Source: CBFDCQ01 sp965603355 (GTDB taxonomy: Bacteria; Hydrogenedentota; CAZGCA01; CBFDCQ01). Taken from it: a stretch of DNA of 53,617 nt. Position numbers and translations under genes: made by a program. The stretch covers positions 1-53,617 of the forward strand of contig CBFDCQ010000013.1 in NCBI GenBank assembly GCA_965603355.1. Reading direction: 5' to 3'. Shown here in pieces: positions 1 through 8,275 of this stretch. Position 1 is the first letter of the stretch. The number at the start of each line of letters is the position of its first letter. Below the pieces are notes generated by a model. That model had not been told where the DNA came from, did not search any database, and saw nothing but the letters and a program-made list of their open reading frames with translations.

Positions 1-3
1 ATA

Positions 4-37
4 GAGGACATTTCTACCGAGTCCACCTGAGGACATT
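4..37. repeat. Direct repeats at left window edge, possible IS end
   Basis: The 9-mer GAGGACATT occurs at 4-12 and again at 29-37, 25 bases apart. Short tandem sites of the GGACATT type resemble the repeated transposase-binding sites seen at the ends of some rve-integrase insertion sequences, from memory of such elements. No transposase is inside the window, so this is at most the outer end of an element lying to the left. The sequence between the copies shows nothing else. Confidence 0.25.
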
Positions 38-70
38 ATCAAAGAGTTATGACATCGCGCAAAACATTCG

Positions 71-99
71 TTGACAAATGACATGAAAGGTGCTAGAAT
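71..99 (+). promoter_or_regulatory. Sigma-70-type promoter of the cold-shock gene
   Basis: TTGACA at 71-76 and TAGAAT at 94-99 are separated by 17 bases, with TG one base upstream of the -10 box (extended -10). Transcription would start near 106, leaving a leader of about 50 bases before the cold-shock start codon. That is much shorter than the structured leaders of enterobacterial cspA, so a thermosensing leader is not evident. Confidence 0.8.
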
Positions 100-156
100 A
101 GAACGTCAAGGGGGTCATGGGGATCCTAGGAAGCAGCAGAATGGAGGGTGAGTAGT

Positions 157-363
157 ATGCCGACAGGAACAGTCAAATGGTTCGATGATCGTAAGGGATA
201 CGGGTTCATCGAGCCGGAGGGCGGTGGAGAGGACGTTTTCGTTCACTTTGCGGCCATGCAGGGCGAGGGTTACAAGACCCTGGAGGAAGGTCAACAAGTG
301 CAGTTTGAGATCGTGACGGGTGAGAAAGGGCTGCAAGCGGCGAACGTGTCTAAAGTAAGCTGA
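157..363 (+). CDS. Cold-shock protein, CspA family
   Basis: A 68-residue single cold-shock domain that binds single-stranded RNA/DNA, probably as an RNA chaperone in the cytoplasm. The RNP1 motif KGYGFI lies at residues 13-18 and RNP2 VFVHF at 27-31; the length matches the family. An in-frame GTG at 148 is overlapped by the ribosome-binding site GGAGGG (143-148), so the ATG at 157 with 8-base spacing is the better start. It is a one-gene unit: its own promoter lies upstream and an intrinsic terminator directly downstream. Which paralogue it is (cold-induced or constitutive) cannot be told. Confidence 0.93.
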   Translation: MPTGTVKWFDDRKGYGFIEPEGGGEDVFVHFAAMQGEGYKTLEEGQQVQFEIVTGEKGLQAANVSKVS

Positions 364-385
364 TATATACGATTGACTGCATGGG

Positions 386-973
386 CTAAGAGCCGGTTTT
401 CGTACCGGCTCTTCCTTTTTTTGTTCGCTTCGCGTGGTTCAGGGGAGCATTTTGGGAGGAGAGGGTGGCACGCAACGCTTCCAGCTCGCCGCGGCTGCGC
501 TGGTCCAACCTGTCGGAGAAGCCTGTTCCGAATCTGTCCCTCTTTGGCACAGCCTTTCTGCGGTGCGTCTCGGACAGAGCCTTCTCAACCTGATCGATGA
601 ACGATTGCGGCTTTAGCACCAGCGCGCCCATCCCGCGGGCCAACTGCGCCACAGTGCTGTCAGCGGTCACGACCACTGAATCCAGCTTCTTCGCGGTATC
701 AAAAATTGCTCTTTCGATATAGGTGTCCGCGGACATCGCGCCTTTGCAGTAGACGATCTCCAGGTTGCCGACCTGGCTCGCGCCCTTGGCCGATATGGAC
801 GGGTTGCCCGTTCCATCGAACACAACCACCACCTTCTGACCGGATAGCATGCAATAGTCCGCTGCCATCTTGACAAGAGTATTTCTGGCGGAATCCATGC
901 TTTTCTCGATGATCGTCCTCAGCGAATCGCTGCAGTGGATAACGTTGTAGGCGTCAAGATAGTATGTGGTCAC
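386..973 (-). CDS. YacP-like NYN-domain ribonuclease
   Basis: 195 residues. The N-terminal YYLDAYNVIH and the later VVVVFDG and VVVTADSTVAQLA segments are the acidic motifs of the NYN/PIN-like nuclease fold of the YacP (Rae1) family, known in Bacillus for ribosome-associated mRNA cleavage. That substrate is an extrapolation here. The C-terminal 50 residues are basic and of low complexity. The start is a GTG with only a weak ribosome-binding site. It lies 62 bases downstream of alr and ends the mazG-ligA-alr run. Its last codons overlap the terminator hairpin of the convergent cold-shock gene. Confidence 0.8.
   Translation of the reverse strand: MTTYYLDAYNVIHCSDSLRTIIEKSMDSARNTLVKMAADYCMLSGQKVVVVFDGTGNPSISAKGASQVGNLEIVYCKGAMSADTYIERAIFDTAKKLDSVVVTADSTVAQLARGMGALVLKPQSFIDQVEKALSETHRRKAVPKRDRFGTGFSDRLDQRSRGELEALRATLSSQNAPLNHAKRTKKGRAGTKTGS
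388..422 (+). terminator. Intrinsic terminator of the cold-shock gene
   Basis: A perfect 10-bp stem (388-397 with 404-413) with a 6-base loop is followed by CC and a run of seven T. It lies inside the 3' end of the convergent YacP-like gene, so the last codons of that gene double as the hairpin. On the minus strand no T-run follows, so it should act only on plus-strand transcripts. Confidence 0.9.
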
Positions 974-1035
974 TGTACGTTTACTCGCAAGGTGTCTTAG
1001 GTAACATTACATGAGGTGCCGTTTCTTCACGCAGA

Positions 1036-2172
1036 TCACCGGCCTCCGACATATTCCCGATGCGCCATTTTGCCGACTCGTGTAATCACGTCGTACGGTA
1101 TTGTATGCGCCCTTTCAGCTACATTGTCCGCAGTAATGCTCTGTTTGCCGTCGCGCCCGATCAGGGTCACTTTATCACCTACGGTCACCCCGGCTATGTG
1201 CCCTACGTTGACGAGTGTCTGGTCCATGCATACCCTGCCGACGACCGGCGCCCGCTGACCGCGTACAAGCACTTCGCCGGCATTCGAGAGCGAGAAATCG
1301 AACCCGTGAGCGTAACCCACGGGAATGGTGGCGATCATTGTGGCGTTCGGTGTCGCGTAGGTGTGATCGTAACTCAGCGGCGTACCTTCTGGAACCGATT
1401 TGACGAAAACCACGCTTGTCTCAAACCGCATTGCCGGCCGGAGGTCTAGTTTTGCATGCAATGCCTTGGCCGGCGCCACGCCGTAAAGCGTGATTCCCAC
1501 GCGCACCATATCAAACTGTGCGGAGGGATAATTGATGACGGCGGCGCTGTTCGCGGCGTGCGTCAGTTCGAACGGGACACCGTTGTCGCCCAACCGCTTG
1601 ATGATGTTCTTGAAAGTCTTGATCTGGCTCGTTGTAAACGGGTCTCTTTCAGCAGTAGCACGCGGAAAGTGAGTTGAAATACCTTCCACATCTATGCTTG
1701 AATACTGCAAAATCGCCGGTATCTCTTCCGGCGCGCGATCCGGCTGGAATCCTATCCTCCCCATACCGGTGTCGATGATGCAATGAACCTTCGCAACGCA
1801 CCCCTTAGCGGATGCGGCTCCTGTTATTTGCTGGGCGGATTTGAGGGAGGCAATGGTCAGTGTTAGCTCCTTGTCCAGGGCCGCTGGAATCGCGGGTTCG
1901 GGTATGAGGCCCAGAACGATTATCGGTTTGGCCACGCCGGCAGATCGAAGCGCGCTACCTTCAGCGACATCTCCTACACCGAGGAGATCCGCCCCTTCAC
2001 GTTCAAGAACACGGGCGGCCTCCGTAAGGCCATGACCGTATGCGTCACTTTTCACCACAGCGAGGATCTTGACACGCCTATCCACGTCTTTTCGGATGAC
2101 GCGGAAATTGTGCGCAATAACGTCAAGATCGATGATGGCACGCGTTAACGTCGTTTCAGATGATATTTTCAT
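1036..2172 (-). CDS. alr: Alanine racemase
   Basis: 378 residues, the usual length. This PLP enzyme interconverts L- and D-alanine for peptidoglycan in the cytoplasm. The PLP lysine is Lys41 in AVVKSDAYGHG. The C-terminal domain has the SYDHTY segment expected to hold the catalytic tyrosine of the partner subunit, and IPVGYAHGF. The frame is open to a GTG at 2217, but the ATG at 2172 is preceded by AGGA at 7-base spacing and puts the lysine where family members have it. It sits 56 bases downstream of ligA on the same strand, probably co-transcribed. Confidence 0.95.
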   Translation of the reverse strand: MKISSETTLTRAIIDLDVIAHNFRVIRKDVDRRVKILAVVKSDAYGHGLTEAARVLEREGADLLGVGDVAEGSALRSAGVAKPIIVLGLIPEPAIPAALDKELTLTIASLKSAQQITGAASAKGCVAKVHCIIDTGMGRIGFQPDRAPEEIPAILQYSSIDVEGISTHFPRATAERDPFTTSQIKTFKNIIKRLGDNGVPFELTHAANSAAVINYPSAQFDMVRVGITLYGVAPAKALHAKLDLRPAMRFETSVVFVKSVPEGTPLSYDHTYATPNATMIATIPVGYAHGFDFSLSNAGEVLVRGQRAPVVGRVCMDQTLVNVGHIAGVTVGDKVTLIGRDGKQSITADNVAERAHTIPYDVITRVGKMAHREYVGGR

Positions 2173-2228
2173 TGTTGAATCCTGCGCCTTGGCTCCCTTC
2201 TGAGATTTGCTGTGCACCGGCTGGTCTG

Positions 2229-4253
2229 TCAGCGGTGTTGCGTTTCTGCCCTCACAATCCCCTCAAACTCCGTCTCGTCTATGACGCGAACGCCGAGTTT
2301 CGCGGCCTTGTCCAACTTGGACCCTGGTTCCTCGCCGGCCAGGACGTAATCAGTCTTGGAGCTGACGCTCGCCGAGACTTTGCCTCCAAGCTGTTCGATA
2401 AGCCTGCGCGCCTCATCGCGCGTGTACCCTGTGAGTTTACCAGTAAGTACGAGCGTTTTGCCAGCGAGAAGTCGTTCCTCTACCACAGGCGGCGCTGCCA
2501 GCCTGCGGGTATTGACGCCCGCATCCTGGAGTTTCCTTATTGTAGCACGGTTGTGCTCGGCGGCAAAAAAACGGACGACCGACTCAGCAACGATCGGACC
2601 CAACCCCTCAATCTCCGCAATCTCCTCGGTCCTCGCCCCGGCAAGCGCGCCCAGCGACTCGAACCGAGCCGCAAGCAATCTTGCCGCGTTCACCCCGATA
2701 TGGAGGATCCCCAGCGCGTATATCAGCCTGTGCAGGTCTCTAGTCTTGCTCTGCTGCGTGGCTAGAACGAGATTGTGGGCGGATTTTGCGCCCATCTTCT
2801 CAAGTTTGGCGAGCTCGTCGTCGCTCAACCGATAGAGGTCCGAGAAATCCTCCACGAGGTTCTTGTCCACAAGCTGTTCGACCAGAGCGGGACCCAGCCC
2901 TTCAATGTCCATGGCGTCGCGGCTCACAAAATGCCTGATTCTGGCCTTGACTTGCGCCGAACAGGATACGTTGTGACAGCGGTGGTACACGCCGTCGGGA
3001 TCCTTGACAACCTGCGAGCCGCATGCGGGACAGGTGCGCGGCATGCGGAATGGTTTCTCCTCGCCGGTTCTTCTGTCAAGAAGGACCTCCACAACTTGGG
3101 GAATGATCTCGCCCGCTTTCTCGACTAGGACGGTGTCCCCCACACGAACATCCTTGCGTTTTATCTCGTCGGCGTTGTGCAGGGTCGCTCTCTTGACGGT
3201 TGTCCCCGCGAGACTTACCGGCTCGAGGTTCGCCACCGGCGTCAACGTTCCTGTTTTGCCCACCTGCACTACAATGCTCTTGAGCCTGGTAACCGCGCGT
3301 TCCGCCGGGAACTTGTATGCCACTACCCACCGCGGGCTCTTGGCTGTTGAACCGAGACGTTCCTGCTGGTCGAAGGAGTTCACCTTCACGACCATACCGT
3401 CGATCTCGTACGGAAGCTTCTTCCGGCGTTCGTCGAAGGCGAGACAAGACTCTATCACGTCGTCCATTGTGCGACATTTCAATCTGTGCGGTTCCACAGG
3501 CAGCGACGAGTTTTCAAGAAAACTAAGCGCTTCCGCGTGTGAGGTGATTTCTAATCCTTCGGAGTATCCGATCCCGTACGAGAACATGCCCAATCTGCGC
3601 GTTGCGGCGACTCTCGGGTCGAGAAGTTTGAGCGAGCCTGCCGCGGCATTACGCGGGTTGGCGAAAAGAGGTTCTCCTTCTTTCTCGCGCTCTTTATTGA
3701 TGCGTTCGAACTCGCGTTTCGGAAGGTATACTTCCCCACGCGCCTCAATCACGGGAGGCACAGCGGCGTTCGTTCTGAGCTTCAAAGGTATCGCTCTGAC
3801 CGTTCTCAGGTTTGCAGTAATGTCGTCGCCGCGTCGTCCGTCGCCGCGAGTCGCGCCCTGAACGAATACGCCGTCCTCGTACCAGAGCGAAACCGCAACA
3901 CCATCTATCTTCAACTCGACAATGTATTCTACCGGTTCTCCAGATAGTAACCGCGATATGCGCGCGTCGAACTCCCTGATCTCATCGGCCGAATAAGTGT
4001 TGTCAATGCTCTGCATGGGAACGCGGTGCTCAACGACCGCAAATCCTTCTACCGGTGCTCCGCCGACTCGTTGTGATGGCGAATCAGATGTTATGAGTGC
4101 GGGGTTCTTCTTCTCGAGCGCCTGCAGCTCCGCCATGAGCTTGTCGAACTCAAAGTCCGATATTTCGGGCCTGTTCTCGACATAGTACCTGTACTCGTGA
4201 TGGCGAATCAGATCTCTGAGCTCATCAATTCGCTTTATCACGGAGTCCGGCAT
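2229..4253 (-). CDS. ligA: NAD-dependent DNA ligase
   Basis: 674 residues with the full LigA architecture. The Ia region and adenylation domain carry the nucleophile Lys115 in ELKIDGVAV, the same position as in E. coli. They are followed by the OB fold, a four-Cys zinc finger (CPAC and CHNVSC near residues 410-435), helix-hairpin-helix repeats and a C-terminal BRCT domain. It seals nicks in replication and repair. An open frame continues 24 codons upstream into mazG. The ATG at 4253 lies two bases after the mazG stop, which argues for translational coupling and for this start. Confidence 0.97.
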   Translation of the reverse strand: MPDSVIKRIDELRDLIRHHEYRYYVENRPEISDFEFDKLMAELQALEKKNPALITSDSPSQRVGGAPVEGFAVVEHRVPMQSIDNTYSADEIREFDARISRLLSGEPVEYIVELKIDGVAVSLWYEDGVFVQGATRGDGRRGDDITANLRTVRAIPLKLRTNAAVPPVIEARGEVYLPKREFERINKEREKEGEPLFANPRNAAAGSLKLLDPRVAATRRLGMFSYGIGYSEGLEITSHAEALSFLENSSLPVEPHRLKCRTMDDVIESCLAFDERRKKLPYEIDGMVVKVNSFDQQERLGSTAKSPRWVVAYKFPAERAVTRLKSIVVQVGKTGTLTPVANLEPVSLAGTTVKRATLHNADEIKRKDVRVGDTVLVEKAGEIIPQVVEVLLDRRTGEEKPFRMPRTCPACGSQVVKDPDGVYHRCHNVSCSAQVKARIRHFVSRDAMDIEGLGPALVEQLVDKNLVEDFSDLYRLSDDELAKLEKMGAKSAHNLVLATQQSKTRDLHRLIYALGILHIGVNAARLLAARFESLGALAGARTEEIAEIEGLGPIVAESVVRFFAAEHNRATIRKLQDAGVNTRRLAAPPVVEERLLAGKTLVLTGKLTGYTRDEARRLIEQLGGKVSASVSSKTDYVLAGEEPGSKLDKAAKLGVRVIDETEFEGIVRAETQHR

Positions 4254-4255
4254 TG

Positions 4256-4666
4256 TCACTTGGGTCCATTGCGCTTCCGTGTTCTGCGCTTCTCGGACTT
4301 CTTGGCTTCTTTCCAGTGCGTACACGCCTCCTCGACGGTCTCGGCACTCGCATCCCCGAAGACGTGTGGATGTCTTCTCACTATCTTGGCCTCTACTTCT
4401 TCAAGCGCGTCGGTCAGCGAGAAATCGCCGTTCTCCTCGGCCAGCACCGCCATGCTCAGCAGAGTGAACAATGCATCCCCAAGCTCCTCGCGCACATGAT
4501 CGGCGTCACCGGCGCAAGCTGCTTCGCGAAGCTCTCCGGCTTCCGACAGGACGTATTTCGACAGGCTCGCTGGATCCTGAGCTCGATCCCAGGGACATCC
4601 CCCGTCGCCCCTGAGGGTCTGTGCCAATCTAATCAACCGCGAAAAGACCTCTTCCTCTTTACTCAC
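4256..4666 (-). CDS. mazG: MazG-family nucleotide pyrophosphohydrolase
   Basis: 136 residues, one MazG domain rather than the two of E. coli MazG. The motif GGCPWDRAQ (near 22-30) and the metal-binding helices SEAGELREA and REELGDALF are intact, so hydrolysis of NTPs to NMP plus pyrophosphate (house-cleaning) is expected. The exact substrate is unknown. Start is GTG with GGAG 7 bases upstream. The C-terminus is a short Lys/Arg-rich tail. First gene of the minus-strand run leading into ligA, alr and the YacP-like gene. Confidence 0.88.
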   Translation of the reverse strand: MSKEEEVFSRLIRLAQTLRGDGGCPWDRAQDPASLSKYVLSEAGELREAACAGDADHVREELGDALFTLLSMAVLAEENGDFSLTDALEEVEAKIVRRHPHVFGDASAETVEEACTHWKEAKKSEKRRTRKRNGPK

Positions 4667-4713
4667 AGGCCTACTCCATTACTTATGCTGCTCTCGCTAA
4701 CGGCTAGCAGAAA

Positions 4714-4744
4714 CGGAGTGCCCCACACCCGTTAGAGCACTCCG
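4714..4744 (-). terminator. Probable terminator downstream of the HU gene
   Basis: Inverted repeat CGGAGTGC (4714-4721) and GCACTCCG (4737-4744). Read on the minus strand the stem is followed by TTTCTG, a weak T-run. It lies between the HU stop and mazG and would separate the HU transcript from the mazG-ligA run. Confidence 0.5.
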
Positions 4745-4777
4745 CTTCCGAATCGATGGTATGCGTCGATATGCCTA

Positions 4778-5038
4778 CTACTTGAGCTTCTTGCTCGCTT
4801 TGAAAGCAACCACATTCTTTGCTGGTATCCGCATCGTTTTGCCGGTCTGCGGATTGCGTCCCATGCGCGCCTTCCTTCTTCTGACTTCGTAAGTACCGAA
4901 CCCGATCAACTGCACCTTCTTGTCCTTGCGCAATCCTTTCGCGACGCCCTTGAGAACAGCGTTTACCGCTCTCTCTGCAGCAGCCTTTGAGCTGCGCAAG
5001 TCCTTCGCCACCGCTTCAACCAGTTCAGCCTTATTCAT
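4778..5038 (-). CDS. HU-family DNA-binding protein
   Basis: 86 residues, close to the usual 90. Begins MNKAELVEAVA and contains GFGTYEVRRRKAR followed by GRNPQTGKTM, the beta-arm segment with the conserved Arg-Asn-Pro that intercalates into DNA. It acts as a dimeric nucleoid protein. Start ATG is preceded by a near-perfect ribosome-binding site (AGGAGGG). A candidate promoter lies about 180 bases upstream and a hairpin downstream, so it is probably a single-gene unit. HU cannot be separated from IHF by sequence alone, but no partner gene is present. Confidence 0.95.
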   Translation of the reverse strand: MNKAELVEAVAKDLRSSKAAAERAVNAVLKGVAKGLRKDKKVQLIGFGTYEVRRRKARMGRNPQTGKTMRIPAKNVVAFKASKKLK

Positions 5039-5217
5039 TTTGTCCCTCCTTCTTGCGCGCCGGGCATTTCACCTACGACGCAATCCACCGTTGAATCGAG
5101 CACAGTCTTCAAGCAAGAACTTGGATTAGTTAAGTCTCACCCCCTCCTCTGAAGAATCGAACCACCATTGCGAGAACTGTTACGTGCTTTTCGACGACTG
5201 TATGCCGACTGCCCTCT

Positions 5218-5247
5218 AGTATAGCAGACTTGGGCGGGATTAGGCAA
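5218..5247 (-). promoter_or_regulatory. Candidate promoter for the HU gene
   Basis: On the minus strand TTGCCT (5242-5247) and TATACT (5218-5223) are 18 bases apart. This would give a leader of about 170 bases before the HU start, in which nothing further was recognised. Confidence 0.5.
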
Positions 5248-5361
5248 GCGTTTTTTCACGGGGGCAAACCTGTCCCATCGGCACTGGGCACGCCACGCGG
5301 AGTCGGTGGCAGTTGTTCAGAAACAGGTCCTTATCACGAGGCCGTTGTCCGCAGAAAACTC

Positions 5362-5390
5362 TTGACTGTCGTAAAGCCAGTTGGTAGAAT
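5362..5390 (+). promoter_or_regulatory. Promoter for the small membrane protein gene
   Basis: TTGACT (5362-5367) and TAGAAT (5385-5390) are exactly 17 bases apart, giving a start near 5397 and a leader of about 50 bases to the ATG at 5449. Confidence 0.7.
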
Positions 5391-5448
5391 ACAACCGTCC
5401 CCGTCGGGACGCCTTGTGGCCGGGAAGGGGATAGGAGTACCTGGAGTA

Positions 5449-5766
5449 ATGGTTCCTTGCCTCGATAAAGGAGCATGGCGTTGGATTGGAGCGGCCTTCG
5501 CTGCTGCGGCAATAGCTGTGATCGTGGCCGCACCTTTGTGTCCAGCGCTTCATGACCACCTGTCCAACGGGCGCCACAGCAAGTCTTGTCCTGCCTGTCT
5601 GCTTGTAGGGGCTGTGGCTTGCGTTGCGGTGTCTGTCCTGACGGTACGCTGGGTTGCGAAGCCCGTGTGCAGTGGCTCGTTGCGAGTTGATGGCACAATC
5701 CTGCCATACCAACACTTTTCTGCAATAGGTTTCTCAGTCCGAGCGCCACCCATCCTCTCAACTTGA
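5449..5766 (+). CDS. Small membrane protein with H/C-rich loop, unknown
   Basis: 105 residues, not recognised with confidence. Two hydrophobic spans are visible (about 11-30 and 48-66). The loop between them is rich in His and Cys (HDHLSNGRHSKSCPAC), reminiscent of DUF2946-type small membrane proteins, so metal binding is conceivable but unproved. The frame is open from 5230, but the ATG at 5449 sits 11 bases after AGGAG and about 50 bases downstream of a good promoter. It lies 96 bases upstream of the pseudopilin gene on the same strand. Confidence 0.5.
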   Translation: MVPCLDKGAWRWIGAAFAAAAIAVIVAAPLCPALHDHLSNGRHSKSCPACLLVGAVACVAVSVLTVRWVAKPVCSGSLRVDGTILPYQHFSAIGFSVRAPPILST

Positions 5767-5862
5767 CTCCCGTCTTTTTTTCAACAACACTAACGGTAAG
5801 AGCGCGCAGATCGTGTGTGGGCGTGTTAAGGCACGGCAAGTGCCTATGAAAGGTTGGGAAAC

Positions 5863-6759
5863 ATGAGACGCAACAGAGAATCAGGTTTCACCTTGATTGA
5901 GTTGCTGGTGGTCATCGCAATCATCGGCATATTGGCCGCGATACTGCTGCCGGCGCTGGCGCGTGCGCGCGAGTCTGCGCGTCGCGCATCGTGCGCCAAC
6001 AACCTCAAACAGATGGGTTTGACGCTCAAGATGTACGCTAGCGAGTATGATGGCAGCTTCCCGCATATGAAGTGGTACGACTGTTATGGACGGATCGTTC
6101 CATGGGCGACGGTTTTCGCTCCTGAAGCATTGTACCCCGAATACCTGAACGATTGGAACGTGCTCGTGTGCCCCAGCGCGGCCTCCGGCAACACGGCTCT
6201 GAAGATCTGGGACGAGGGAGATACGCTTTCGACACATTGGGAGCCTGTGCCGCCCTTCACGAACAACGGCATTGTTGAACCCTGCGAGGTCTTCGAGCAT
6301 CCTTACGTCTACGTTGGATGGGCTGTTGACTCGGATGCGCTCCTCAGGCACATGGCTGCCGAGGGCAATTTGGAGCGTCTGGAGCAGCAAGCCCACGAGT
6401 TGGGCGAGGCTGTTGAATCGGGGAACGTCGGATTAGTCGACGAAGACTGGAGGCTCGATGAACCAGTTGGCGGTGTATCGGTGTTCTACAGGCTGCGCGA
6501 AGGTATAGAGCGCTTCTTCATCACGGATATAAACAACCCTGCCGGGTCCAGCAAGGCTCAGTCGGAGATTGCGGTCATGTGGGACACGATTTCCGGTCAC
6601 GAAGTGTCGCACTTCAACCACCCGCCCGGCGGGTGCAACGTCCTGTTCATGGACGGACACGTGCAGTTCGTCCGATACGGAGGTCTTGCAGGTAATGAGT
6701 TCCCTGTGAACGAGGGAGGAATTCTCTTCCACGAAATGACGCATGTTCACGAACCTTGA
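5863..6759 (+). CDS. Prepilin-like protein, H-X9-DG (DUF1559-like) type
   Basis: 298 residues. The N-terminus has a type IV prepilin/type II secretion pseudopilin leader: a short basic stretch, then Gly8-Phe9 with FTLIELLVVIAIIGILAA. Prepilin peptidase would cleave before Phe9 and methylate it. The helix continues as LPALARARESARRASCANN, typical of the large families in planctomycetes and relatives. The C-terminus has NHPPGGCNVLFMDGHVQF, the H-X9-DG signature. Start ATG at 5863, with GAAAGG upstream, is preferred over an in-frame TTG at 5854. The cargo or partner is unknown; such proteins are usually surface-exposed and highly paralogous. Confidence 0.88.
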   Translation: MRRNRESGFTLIELLVVIAIIGILAAILLPALARARESARRASCANNLKQMGLTLKMYASEYDGSFPHMKWYDCYGRIVPWATVFAPEALYPEYLNDWNVLVCPSAASGNTALKIWDEGDTLSTHWEPVPPFTNNGIVEPCEVFEHPYVYVGWAVDSDALLRHMAAEGNLERLEQQAHELGEAVESGNVGLVDEDWRLDEPVGGVSVFYRLREGIERFFITDINNPAGSSKAQSEIAVMWDTISGHEVSHFNHPPGGCNVLFMDGHVQFVRYGGLAGNEFPVNEGGILFHEMTHVHEP

Positions 6760-6780
6760 CAAGTGACTCGCTATACGCGG

Positions 6781-6845
6781 GTAGGGGCGTTCAACTGAAC
6801 GCCCCTGCAACCCCCGCCCGCGTCCGACACGGAGGTCGGCCCTCC
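6781..6845. repeat. Dispersed hairpin repeat, copy 1 (modules A and B)
   Basis: Module A is GTAGGGGCG (6781-6789) leading into a perfect 11-bp inverted repeat (6783-6793 with 6796-6806). Module B is a 22-base block at 6824-6845 with GGAGG...CCTCC self-complementarity, identical base for base to 20647-20668. The 8-mer TATACGCG flanks the whole element as a direct repeat (6772-6779 and 6852-6859), which could be a target-site duplication. Lies between the pseudopilin and dehydrogenase genes; no protein is encoded. Confidence 0.7.
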
Positions 6846-6918
6846 GAACGGTATACGCGCAGATGCCGTGAGATCTTCGCGCCCGCACATGGCTGTCAGA
6901 ATTCATCGCAACGCGTCA

Positions 6919-6948
6919 TTGACAGCGAGAATGAGCGAGTGATAAGAT
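6919..6948 (+). promoter_or_regulatory. Promoter for the acyl-CoA dehydrogenase-like gene
   Basis: TTGACA (6919-6924) and TAAGAT (6943-6948) are 18 bases apart. The roughly 100-base leader that follows contains an 8-bp inverted repeat around 7010-7037 (CGGGTCGA with TCGACCCG) of unknown role. Confidence 0.65.
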
Positions 6949-7057
6949 GCACTCCGGACGAGTCGGGGGCACCTACCAATTCCCAGGAATCAGCCGGACG
7001 AAGTGTGCGCGGGTCGATGCTTCTTCGTCGACCCGGGACTCGATAAGGAGGGGAACG

Positions 7058-8209
7058 GTGAACATTGACGACATTCGCACTGTCGCGGTGGTCGGCGCAG
7101 GCGCCATGGGGCACGGCATCGCCGAGGTCGCCATGATTGCCGATTACAGGGTGAACCTGTACGACATTGACCAGGAGTTCGTTGACGGCGCTGAACAGCG
7201 CATCTGGCAGAGCCTGGACAAGCTTGTCTCGAAGGGTAAGGTTCCGGCGGAGCAGTACGAGAAGATCAAGAATGAGCTCTTCAGGAAGACTGTGGACCTT
7301 GCCGAGGCTGTGAAGGATGCGGACCTTGTTATCGAGGCTGCTCCGGAAATGCTTGACATCAAGAACAGGGTCTTCGGAGAACTCGACAGACTTGCGCCGG
7401 AGCGCGCGCTGCTGGCGTCGAACACCTCGACGATGAGCATCACGCAGATTGGCCGGGCCACCGCGCGGTCGGGCAAAGTGCTGGGGTTACATTACTTCAA
7501 TCCGGCAGTGATCATGAAGCTGGTCGAGGTCGTTCGCGGCGACTGGACCTCGGAAGAGACGATCCGGATCGGGCTCGATTTCGTCAAGAAGAACAATAAG
7601 GTGCCGGTCCTCGTCAAGAAGGACGTGCCCGGATTTATCGCTAACCGGGTGAATGCTCCCGTCAGCGTGCTCATCGGTGCTATGATCGAGTCGCGCGAGA
7701 TGGAGCCCGAGGAGGTCGACGCTTTCGTAAGGAGCTTGGGCGCTCCGATGGGGCCGTGCGAACTGGTTGACTACACGGGTGTTGACACCAACGTTAACAT
7801 GTCAAGGTACCTTGCTGTAAACGTTCATTCGGACTACGCTGCACCTCCACACCTTGTCAGGATGCTGGATGAAGGCAATCTTGGCAAGAAGACCGGCAAG
7901 GGCTATTTCGATTGGTCCGAGGGACGCCCGAAGATTGACCGGTCGAAGGCTACGGACAAGTTAGCACCGATGGACATTGTAGCCGTCCAGGTCAACGAGG
8001 CGACCAAGCTGATTGAGATGGATGTCTGCTCGGCAGATGATGTTGATCTAGCGTTGACCAATTCGGGCGGTAATCCCATCGGGCCCATGAACGTTGCGCA
8101 AGAGATAGAACCGTTCGATCTTGCGCAGCGCCTTGAACGTCTCGCCAACAGGTACAAGAAAGAGATATTCAACCCGACGCAGATGATCCGCAAGGGGCGG
8201 TACAGATAG
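7058..8209 (+). CDS. 3-hydroxyacyl-CoA dehydrogenase
   Basis: 383 residues. NAD-dependent oxidation of 3-hydroxyacyl-CoA to 3-ketoacyl-CoA, or the reverse in butyrate-type pathways. The Rossmann motif is GAGAMGHGIA (near 13-22), followed by catalytic-region HYFNPAVIMKLVEVV and VKKDVPGFIANRVN, then a duplicated C-terminal helical domain with GLGKKTGKGYFDW-like and NPIGPMNV segments. The frame is open upstream to 6947, but the GTG at 7058 follows AAGGAGG at good spacing. No thiolase or enoyl-CoA hydratase is adjacent, so the pathway is unclear; it is a monofunctional enzyme, not the FadB fusion. Confidence 0.9.
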   Translation: MNIDDIRTVAVVGAGAMGHGIAEVAMIADYRVNLYDIDQEFVDGAEQRIWQSLDKLVSKGKVPAEQYEKIKNELFRKTVDLAEAVKDADLVIEAAPEMLDIKNRVFGELDRLAPERALLASNTSTMSITQIGRATARSGKVLGLHYFNPAVIMKLVEVVRGDWTSEETIRIGLDFVKKNNKVPVLVKKDVPGFIANRVNAPVSVLIGAMIESREMEPEEVDAFVRSLGAPMGPCELVDYTGVDTNVNMSRYLAVNVHSDYAAPPHLVRMLDEGNLGKKTGKGYFDWSEGRPKIDRSKATDKLAPMDIVAVQVNEATKLIEMDVCSADDVDLALTNSGGNPIGPMNVAQEIEPFDLAQRLERLANRYKKEIFNPTQMIRKGRYR

Positions 8210-8275
8210 CTCCGGACTCGCAATGAAGCGCGTCCTGTGCGGGCGGGCATAAGTCGGTTGTTTCTGCCCGAAATG

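Noticed and set aside
544..562. TGGCAC...TCTGC resembling a sigma-54 promoter
   Set aside because: It lies inside the YacP-like coding region, the downstream element deviates from TTGC, and no suitably placed gene follows on that strand.
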